Shown piece by piece: positions 62,401 to 64,000 of a stretch of DNA of 64,000 bases (the first letter of the stretch is position 1; each line of letters opens with the position of its first letter). The DNA lies in assembly GCF_028554725.1 (NCBI RefSeq), contig NC_071668.1, positions 9,903,001 through 9,967,000 on the forward strand, read 5' to 3'. This DNA is from Zeugodacus cucurbitae (lineage: Eukaryota > Arthropoda > Insecta > Diptera > Tephritidae). The notes beneath the pieces were generated by a model, which did not search any database, was not told the DNA's origin, and saw only the letters and a program-made list of their open reading frames with translations. Made by a program: the position numbers and the translations under genes.

Positions 62401-62476
62401 GTGTTTCTCTTCGGCGCTTTGGTGCTCTTCAAACGTTATCAATTCATTAAGCAAACATCGTTGGGCAGTTTACATG
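8284..62476 (+). CDS. robo2: Roundabout 2 axon guidance receptor (leak), partial, nine exons
   Basis: This is the overall gene model: 8284-8477, 33703-33805, 55701-55985, 56453-56593, 57644-57775, 57942-59258, 60916-61014, 61312-61552 and 62316-62476. Every junction has GT-AG ends and compatible phases, giving about 890 residues. Domain order is Ig1-Ig5, FN3 x3, one transmembrane helix, then the start of the cytoplasmic tail, which is the Robo layout. Robo proteins are neuronal surface receptors for the midline repellent Slit, and Ig1 carries the main Slit-binding site. From memory of the fly paralogues, the wording of Ig1, Ig2 and Ig5 fits Robo2 (leak) better than Robo3 or Robo1. Robo3 is the main alternative. 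The signal-peptide exon lies upstream of 8284, probably outside the window, and the tail with its CC motifs lies beyond 62476. The two giant introns contain a nested lectin gene and many transposon relics. Confidence 0.9.
8478..9149. other. Start of 25-kb robo2 intron; no feature
   Basis: T-rich intron DNA. The long open frame at 8528-8917 is a low-complexity phenylalanine-rich shadow. Nothing else recognised. Confidence 0.6.
9150..10120 (+). mobile_element. Mariner transposase relic with internal inversion
   Basis: The start MEFTNVEIRAILKF (9213 on) is followed in another frame by AQEMGVSHQTILSHL (helix-turn-helix), then WVPHDST, MLLKRNELDPFLKR and VTGDEKW, the first catalytic aspartate region. 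The C-terminal part gives QLDRLKLAINQKRPELAHRK and a NARPHTSLMTRQ block. The second catalytic aspartate, normally in HQDNARPH, is glycine here (HQGNARPH). Several frameshifts and an inverted segment at about 9682-9789 kill it. The wording suggests a cecropia-type mariner, an inference from memory. It sits in the 25-kb robo2 intron. Confidence 0.85.
10121..12532. other. Robo2 intron DNA without a supported feature
   Basis: AT-rich to 11160, then a less AT-rich stretch with a CTG run near 11390-11407 (CTGCTGTCGCTGCTGCTG) and CA-rich phrases. No coding signature or complete repeat was recognised. Confidence 0.5.
12890..13415 (-). mobile_element. Mariner transposase relic, 3' half with internal deletion
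   Basis: The minus strand reads INACDMLLKRNELDTFLERM, VTGDEKWVTYDNIK, then jumps by an internal deletion to the HQDNARPHTSLMTRQKL block, APSDYHLYLS and a C-terminal GVYEDGIMKLPSRWKQ. All three catalytic aspartates of the D,D34D triad are present, but the deletion, a frame change and a stop before HPPY make it inactive. It belongs to the same family as the relic at 9150-10120 and is in opposite orientation. Confidence 0.85.
13727..15256. other. Robo2 intron DNA without a supported feature
   Basis: Moderately GC-richer stretch (about 14060-14830) with short open frames on both strands that show no domain. A copy of the dispersed GTATGAGT motif lies at 15131-15150. Confidence 0.5.
15257..16316 (+). 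mobile_element. DINE-1/mini-me-like repeat
   Basis: Begins TAAGTTCGGGTGTAACCGAA followed by TTTTATACTCTCGCAA, and ends with the near inverse TTGCGAAAGTATAAAA (16300-16315). It contains an internal GACR tetranucleotide tract (about 16153-16180, GACAGACGGACGGACAGACA). A GTCY-type proto-microsatellite is characteristic of dipteran mini-me/DINE-1 elements, so that is my inferred class. It has no transposase. A fragment of the same terminus recurs at 48113-48166. Confidence 0.6.
16391..19626. other. Robo2 intron DNA; AT microsatellites
   Basis: No gene supported. An interrupted TA/ATAC microsatellite lies at about 19040-19076. A motif copy is at 17911-17932. The purine-rich stretch at 16890-17080 gives a leucine/serine-rich minus-strand frame that I regard as composition only. 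Confidence 0.5.
19627..19798. mobile_element. Short foldback/MITE with AACTCGAA repeats
   Basis: Ends form an imperfect inverted repeat of about 21 bases (TTAAATTTCTGTAACTCGAA against the reverse complement of the right end, with three to four mismatches). ATAACTCGAA-type units recur inside. About 172 bases, non-coding. Confidence 0.55.
19982..20557. mobile_element. Non-coding element with 41-base terminal inverted repeats
   Basis: The left arm (19982-20022) and right arm (20517-20557) are inverse copies with two mismatches; they start CATATCGCTC. The 576-base element carries repeated AACGACATA-like phrases and no long frame. A target duplication is not obvious. Confidence 0.7.
20580..22149. 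other. Robo2 intron DNA without a supported feature
   Basis: AT-rich. A CAACAACAA-type stretch lies near 21040-21170 and 21365-21380. No gene or complete repeat recognised. Confidence 0.5.
22150..22529. mobile_element. MITE with CCTTTTCACACAG termini
   Basis: Perfect 13-base inverted ends (22150-22162 and 22517-22529) are each followed inward by the palindromic AATTGATCAATTA. 380 bases, no coding capacity. Superfamily not determined. Confidence 0.65.
22630..23623. mobile_element. Harbinger-like non-autonomous element, 28-base inverted repeats, TTA duplication
   Basis: The arms at 22630-22657 and 23596-23623 are perfect inverse copies (begin AGCTCCAGTTACCGATGC). They are flanked by TTA on both sides (22627-22629 and 23624-23626), which fits the TWA target duplication of PIF/Harbinger elements. 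The 994-base interior is AT-rich and encodes no transposase. A diverged extra copy of the arm phrase occurs just inside the right end (about 23511-23535). Confidence 0.75.
23627..25740. other. Robo2 intron DNA without a supported feature
   Basis: No gene or defined repeat was recognised. The sequence near 25560-25740 resembles the start of a further unit of the repeat that follows. Confidence 0.5.
25741..26050. repeat. Tandem duplication of a 166-base unit
   Basis: The phrase TTGGCCTACTTTTAGGCGAA occurs twice, 166 bases apart (from about 25759 and 25925), followed in both cases by similar sequence (ATATCTCA, CTACTCGA, CCATGATAT-like). It appears to be a diverged transposon-derived repeat. 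Confidence 0.6.
26051..28128. other. Robo2 intron DNA; CA microsatellite
   Basis: No supported gene. A CA run lies at 27343-27360. Overlapping open frames at 27290-27860 are cysteine/leucine-rich and follow from TTG/TGT-rich composition. Confidence 0.55.
28129..28404. repeat. Diverged copy of the interior of the 54.4-kb MITE
   Basis: About 275 bases align by eye with 54815-55090. Shared phrases include AAAGATCGTAGGTCATTGTA, AGAAATGTCATTTCGAGAAA and TCTTTAGAACG. The terminal inverted repeats are missing or too decayed to see here. Confidence 0.75.
28608..29937 (-). mobile_element. LINE with reverse transcriptase, 5' truncated, one frameshift
   Basis: The longest copy of this family here. 29929-29000 encodes NYRGISLLNIAYKVLS, FRPGKSTMDQIF, FIDFKAAFD (catalytic motif A), GFRQGDSLSCDFF and LAYADDIDIIG (catalytic YADD), ending VLMYGAE. 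A frameshift near 29000-29013 moves to 29013-28624 with FERKVLSTIYGP, RLRWLGHVVQM and GRGRPPLRWKD. It has no endonuclease, so it is 5' truncated. The clade is uncertain; RTE-like or another APE-type LINE is my guess. It lies in the 25-kb robo2 intron, opposite to robo2. Confidence 0.88.
29938..32202. other. Robo2 intron DNA without a supported feature
   Basis: AT-rich with short CA/GT phrases near 31340-31375. The open frames are short and overlapping. Confidence 0.55.
32203..33476 (+). repeat. Eight dispersed GTACTAAAA motifs
   Basis: Exact copies begin at 32203, 32319, 32431, 32564, 32702, 33112, 33191 and 33468, all on the plus strand, with near-copies (GTACGAA) at 33070 and 33209. Spacing is irregular (79 to 410 bases) and the DNA between copies is not repeated, so it is not a simple tandem array. 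The cluster ends 235 bases before the robo2 exon at 33703. Function unknown. Confidence 0.7.
33703..33805 (+). CDS. robo2: robo2 exon: second half of Ig1
   Basis: This 103-base exon follows a TTCCAG acceptor and is followed by GTGAGT. It enters in phase 0 and leaves in phase 1. It encodes VVNSRRETDAGVYWCEAKN, with the second Ig1 cysteine in YWC, then the last beta strand of Ig1 ending in LQVA. It sits alone between the 25.2-kb and 21.9-kb introns. The first base of the next valine codon is carried across the splice. Confidence 0.93.
33806..36224. other. Start of 21.9-kb robo2 intron; no supported feature
   Basis: Mixed-composition intron DNA with several short open frames but no domain signature. 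Confidence 0.55.
36225..36460. mobile_element. Foldback element with 26-base perfect inverted repeat
   Basis: 36225-36250 and 36435-36460 are perfect inverse copies (26 bases, including CTGCAGTCTACTTCACTTCT). The match continues inward imperfectly for about 15 bases. Non-coding; probably a small foldback or MITE remnant. Confidence 0.65.
36461..41276. other. Robo2 intron DNA without a supported gene
   Basis: TA-rich microsatellite at about 38933-38969. From about 40930 to 41276 there are diverged ATTACTACC-like units. No coding exon recognised. Confidence 0.5.
41291..41528 (+). mobile_element. Short 5'-truncated LINE insertion with target duplication
   Basis: Encodes the C-terminus of the same LINE: MDESAPALKVFDAVPAGG, GRGRPPLRWKD and WRTVVDSAITA, then the 3' end GCGGTTTCTACGCCAG and an AAG-repeat tail. 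It is flanked by perfect 14-base copies of AATCCGATTTGAGT at 41277-41290 and 41529-41542. This is the classic mark of target-primed reverse transcription. The reading frame is still open through the 60-odd residues, so it is probably younger than the other copies. Confidence 0.92.
41543..43244. other. Robo2 intron DNA without a supported feature
   Basis: Diverged ATTACTACT-like units to about 41690, an ATATAC microsatellite at about 42085-42118 and a TCTG-rich stretch near 42474-42500. No gene recognised. Confidence 0.55.
43245..43432. mobile_element. 188-base MITE with TTAA ends
   Basis: Ends are TTAACCCCTTGA and TCAAGGGGTTAA, giving a TTAA duplication with CCCCTTGA inverted ends as in piggyBac-type MITEs. 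Inside are inverse phrases around GACTCGTG. Non-coding. Confidence 0.7.
43433..44814. other. Robo2 intron DNA downstream of the lectin; no supported gene
   Basis: AT-rich. The lectin transcript should end here. Candidate poly(A) signals on the minus strand (ATTAAA near 44757) are weakly supported. Confidence 0.5.
45052..45760. mobile_element. 709-base MITE with TTAA duplication inside lectin intron
   Basis: Ends share TTAAGGGGTTATATACAGTT and its inverse (22 bases perfect including TTAA), consistent with a piggyBac-type TTAA target. The interior has runs such as ATCGATTTTTTT and no open frame of note. It lies about 14 bases upstream of the lectin exon 4 acceptor. Confidence 0.8.
45794..45883. 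repeat. Near-perfect palindrome, 40-base arms, 10-base spacer
   Basis: 45794-45833 and 45844-45883 are perfect inverse copies (arms begin GTCAAAACTTCTATTTGTAG), separated by AAGAGCTCAA. It lies within lectin intron 3 and also in the robo2 intron. Transcribed from either strand it would form a 40-bp hairpin. Confidence 0.95.
46433..46461 (-). promoter_or_regulatory. Candidate TATA box and initiator for the lectin gene
   Basis: On the minus strand TATAAAT (46461-46455) is followed by an arthropod-type initiator TCAGT (46437-46433), with its A about 26 bases downstream of the first T. This is slightly closer than usual. The initiator is 35 bases before the lectin ATG, giving a short leader. Inferred from sequence only. 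Confidence 0.45.
46462..48377. other. Robo2 intron DNA without a supported gene
   Basis: AT-rich. 47160-47230 has a short duplicated phrase (ATCTCATCTAAATT). 48113-48166 is a terminal fragment of the DINE-1/mini-me-like repeat. Confidence 0.55.
48378..51150. repeat. Tandem array of about 655-base units, four to five diverged copies
   Basis: The phrase ATTTGGCAACCCT (or a close variant) recurs at 48378, 49310, 49965 and 50625. TTGTTGTTGCCATAAA recurs at 49844, 50500 and 51020. A block reading TTTATTTCGCGACGTC recurs at about 50144, 50786 and 51068. The two middle units (about 49800-50460 and 50461-50980) are most alike; the last lacks about 240 bases and the earlier ones are heavily diverged. 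No convincing protein is encoded in any unit. Confidence 0.8.
51151..52828. other. Robo2 intron DNA without a supported feature
   Basis: AT-rich. No gene or repeat recognised. Confidence 0.5.
52829..53913. other. Robo2 intron DNA; AT microsatellite
   Basis: Interrupted TATA/ATAC microsatellite at about 53365-53430. No gene recognised. Confidence 0.5.
53914..54285. repeat. Inverted-repeat element around AAATGTAGGCAA
   Basis: The left end at about 53914 (GCGCCAAAATGTAGGCAATG) and the right end at about 54261-54283 (AACGTTGCCTACATTTAGGA) are inverse copies with mismatches. A further copy of the right-end phrase stands at 52830-52850. About 370 bases, non-coding, likely MITE-like. Confidence 0.5.
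54422..55128. mobile_element. 707-base MITE with TTAA ends
   Basis: Flanked by TTAA at 54422-54425 and 55125-55128. The inverted ends (AGGGCTATACCAGTGTAAC against GGGGCTATACCATTGTGAC) differ at three to four positions. The interior shares about 275 bases with 28129-28404. Length and TTAA target are like the element at 45052-45760, but the termini differ. Confidence 0.8.
55129..55700. other. End of 21.9-kb robo2 intron
   Basis: C/T-rich toward the acceptor (TCCTCTTTGCAG at 55689-55700). No other feature. Confidence 0.6.
55701..55985 (+). CDS. robo2: robo2 exon: Ig2
   Basis: A single exon encodes all of Ig2 (94 whole codons, phase 1 in and out). It starts LRDEFRLEPQ after a TTTGCAG acceptor and ends LKVH before GTGAGT. 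The two disulfide cysteines are in LLECAAP and YQCIAKN, and the core tryptophan is in VSWKKGG. In the Robo family Ig2 sits next to the Slit-binding Ig1 and supports ligand binding. Confidence 0.94.
56453..56593 (+). CDS. robo2: robo2 exon: first half of Ig3
   Basis: Phase-1 exon of 141 bases after a CGTTACAG acceptor, ending before GTAAGT. It begins VKPFIIRGPHD and holds the first Ig3 cysteine in FPCRVGG and the tryptophan in DVLWLRT. It ends with NMPL and the first base of an aspartate codon completed by the next exon. The intron before it is only 467 bases. Confidence 0.93.
56594..57643. other. Robo2 intron, 1,050 bases; no feature
   Basis: Lies between the two Ig3 exons. No gene or repeat recognised. 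The open frame at 57210-57512 has no signature. Confidence 0.6.
57644..57775 (+). CDS. robo2: robo2 exon: second half of Ig3
   Basis: A 132-base phase-1 exon after an AAACAG acceptor, with donor GTAAGT. It encodes DRVSVLEDRSLRLERVT and then the second Ig3 cysteine in YSCEADN, ending GTLTVF. Ig3 is therefore split by a 1,050-base intron, just as Ig1 is split by its large intron. Confidence 0.93.
57942..59258 (+). CDS. robo2: robo2 large exon: Ig4, Ig5, FN3-1, FN3-2
   Basis: This 1,317-base exon (438 whole codons, phase 1 at both ends) encodes four domains. Ig4 has cysteines in FECRASG and VVCNAMN. Ig5 has LQCKAIG and YTCVASS with the tryptophan in ISWYRDG. The first FN3 starts near APGQPTIL and has LTIVWPTS. 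A glycine- and alanine-rich linker at about 58876-58920 precedes the second FN3, with VRLAWDID and GFYIYARE. The exon ends at MED before GTAAGT. The linker is low complexity and looks like a fast-evolving insertion between the FN3 domains. The other frames of this exon are open for long stretches but show no family signature. Confidence 0.95.
59259..60915. other. Robo2 intron, 1,657 bases; no feature
   Basis: AT-rich intron DNA between the FN3-2 and FN3-3 exons. Nothing supported. Confidence 0.6.
60916..61014 (+). CDS. robo2: robo2 exon: start of FN3-3
   Basis: A 99-base phase-1 exon after a TTTACAG acceptor. It encodes VPESPPHAMEAI, then SVFLKWQPPYPNKTRN, the first strands of the third FN3 domain with its core tryptophan. 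The donor is GTGCGT, weaker than the other donors in this gene. A 297-base intron follows. Confidence 0.9.
61312..61552 (+). CDS. robo2: robo2 exon: rest of FN3-3 and juxtamembrane stalk
   Basis: Follows a TTCACAG acceptor, enters in phase 1 and leaves in phase 2 (AG before GTATGT). It encodes LTNYNVLVKGLDAHNTTR and later ANLSTGVTYYISVAAATK, typical FN3 strands F and G, then a short stalk ending DTGYTR. The arginine codon is split AG/G with the next exon. Without splicing the frame stays open to a stop at 61712. Confidence 0.93.
61553..62315. other. Robo2 intron before the transmembrane exon; CAA and TTG tracts
   Basis: Holds a CAACAACAA-rich stretch (about 61858-61980) followed by a TTGTTGCTG-rich stretch (about 62066-62135). 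The two could pair in the transcript. The 5' end stays in frame with robo2 to a stop at 61712. Confidence 0.55.
62316..62476 (+). CDS. robo2: robo2 exon: transmembrane helix and first cytoplasmic residues
   Basis: A 161-base exon after a TTTATAG acceptor, phase 2 in and phase 1 out. A short extracellular stretch (YPINRDIADDFLTQT) is followed by about 23 hydrophobic residues starting WFIILLGS (62362-62430). A basic stop-transfer KRYQFIK and SLGSLH come before GTGAGT. This is the membrane anchor. The remaining tail, with CC0 and CC1 in fly Robo2, is not found up to 64000. Confidence 0.93.
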
Positions 62477-63099
62477 GTGAGTAGTATATGTACTTTCTCT
62501 GATGCTACATATTCATATATTGGATTTTTGATTAATTTACGGTGTGATTAGGCATTAATGTGTGGTTTAGCATAAATTACATTCAAATTATTGCTTAATA
62601 TAACAATAGTTTTCTCGTAATTATTTACAAAATTTTTGCATTTCATCGTCTCATGGATATAGGAAATGTTTTCTCTGGATATGATTGACGTAATTAAGAA
62701 GCTTTTTTCTTTTTAGTTGGTAGTCTTCTGAACTATTTTGACCGAGTCAAAGTATTGTGTCAACCATTTTAATAGAGTTCTCCTTCTCCCTAGAATACAT
62801 CTGAACTCTATTAGTACATTAAATAACCTACAAAAGAACCAGCAAAACTGAGAAAATGACGATTTAGTATTCGACGATGTCGTCTTCTTTTAGCTCGATG
62901 AACATTATCCAACTACTGTAACTCGCTTGAAAAAAACATATTTCCGTAGGACTACAAAGTACCCTTCCGTGGTTGTAAAAACCTCCTCGTATGACGTAAG
63001 TTTTCTGTATGGCGGGTGAATTATAGAACTTCGGAATTATAAAGAAGTTTCACGGATTCAATTTTGGGGGCGTTTTCTCTGTAATTCGCATCAATTGAT
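62477..63099. other. Robo2 intron downstream of the transmembrane exon
   Basis: No further robo2 exon seen. The cytoplasmic tail must begin beyond the window. Confidence 0.6.
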
Positions 63100-63300
63100 A
63101 TTGATCATACCTTGTGAATCCCAGAAATCGGTGGTTACGAGCTTTTTGGCTGATAGGACAGTTATCACCATCTTAAGTTTGTCGACTGAGTTCGACAGGT
63201 TAGACGTTTCTTTACCTTATGGCGTGTACCAGTCGATTTTTGTCTCGTCGACGACGATAAAACACTGCAGAAACCTTTCGGGATGCACTTCAACAGTTAA
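63100..63300 (-). mobile_element. Weak mariner-like transposase fragment
   Basis: The minus strand reads VHPERFLQCFIVVDETKIDW followed by a stop and then VITVLSAKKLVTTDFWDSQG. This resembles the VTVDETW region and the VFWDxxG block of a different mariner lineage from the two relics near 9 and 13 kb. Flanking sequence is not recognisable. Confidence 0.5.
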
Positions 63301-64000
63301 ATAGTGCTATGAAGTAATGTCATGGTTTCGCTGTGTCTGGCACCGATTTCGCCATCAGCTGTATCATATTCAAGAGCATGATGTGACCTATGCCCTTTTT
63401 TAGATCCCTACTGGCACTATTTTAATCTGTCAATACGAAATTGTGATTGTGTGACGTTATCCTCGGAGAAAGTCGTTTTTGGGGTCATCAGCATGGCTCA
63501 TCAAAAGCCCACGATCGACTACGCAGGAACTTGTTAATATAAATTTTTGAAGGAGAAGGGTCACTGTATAACGTAATGAATACTGTCGACCGAAGGAACA
63601 CTGTCAAATATTGGCTCGAACGACTGACAATGAAACAAGTCTGTGGATTTCGTGGTTCTACAGACTAAGATGAAAGATGGTCTAATAATGAGAAAGCAGA
63701 ACAATACCTAACTTTGAATAGGGCAATAGAGACCGCGATTTGATTGATACTGTATAAATAACAAACTTTGATAATATAATATTATAAAGCAACATATTAT
63801 CGTATATCAAAACAGGAGTTCTTATTTTTTAACTTCTCCATTCTTTACATAACGACATAAAAGATTTAATATCATAAACCTCCCTTCCTAACGAGCTTAA
63901 TTAATTATTATAAATATTTATTAGCAGCGGTAAGCAGTTTTATCGATATAATCAAGCATTTCATCAAATTTCCTACCAACTTCCTGTCTACCTGTGAGTG
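63301..64000. other. Robo2 intron DNA to window edge
   Basis: No gene recognised. Parts may belong to the decayed transposon just upstream, but I cannot show it. Confidence 0.45.

Noticed and set aside
8284..62476. Assignment as robo3 or robo1 instead of robo2
   Set aside because: The remembered wording of Ig1 and Ig5 fits robo2 better, but without an alignment robo3 remains possible.
1..64000. tRNA, rRNA, CRISPR array or bacterial-type operon
   Set aside because: I looked for these and saw no cloverleaf with A and B boxes, no rRNA-like stretch and no regular spacer-repeat array. A tRNA scan would be needed to exclude tRNAs fully.

Overview
The window is AT-rich eukaryotic DNA from a higher fly. 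GT-AG introns, a Robo-family axon guidance receptor, an insect gustatory receptor, a C-type lectin, mariner and LINE remnants and DINE-1/mini-me-like repeats all point to Diptera. A tephritid fruit fly is my best guess, but that is inference; no species-diagnostic marker was checked.

The backbone is one plus-strand gene, the roundabout receptor robo2 (leak/lea in Drosophila). Nine coding exons lie between 8284 and 62476. They encode Ig1 to Ig5, three fibronectin type III domains, the transmembrane helix and the first cytoplasmic residues, about 890 residues with consistent splice phases. The signal-peptide exon and most of the cytoplasmic tail are not in the window. Two introns are very large: 25.2 kb splits Ig1 in half and 21.9 kb separates Ig1 from Ig2. 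From Ig2 onward the exons are compact.

Two other genes lie on the opposite strand. At 2213-3496 is an intact two-exon gustatory-receptor-like gene (404 residues), upstream of the first visible robo2 exon and possibly inside an earlier robo2 intron. At 44815-46400 is a four-exon secreted C-type lectin nested in the 21.9-kb robo2 intron. Its splice phases all agree except exon 3, which carries a one-base frame disruption, so it is either a recent pseudogene or a sequence error.

The rest is intron or intergenic DNA rich in transposon debris. It holds four fragments of one LINE family (1-560, 4517-5058, 28608-29937, 41291-41528, the last with a perfect 14-bp target duplication). Two mariner relics lie at about 9150-10120 and 12890-13415, the first with an internal microinversion, and a weaker one at about 63100-63300. 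There is a DINE-1/mini-me-like element at 15257-16316 and several MITE or foldback elements with visible terminal inverted repeats (19627, 19982, 22150, 22630, 36225, 43245, 45052, 54422). A roughly 655-bp tandem array occupies 48378-51150. Odd non-coding structures include a 40-bp-arm near-perfect palindrome in the lectin intron, eight same-strand GTACTAAAA motifs upstream of the second robo2 exon, and a GTATGAGTAAC-type motif recurring between 12.5 and 20.6 kb. I found no tRNA, rRNA, CRISPR array or bacterial-type operon, and no clear evidence of a wholly new biological system.
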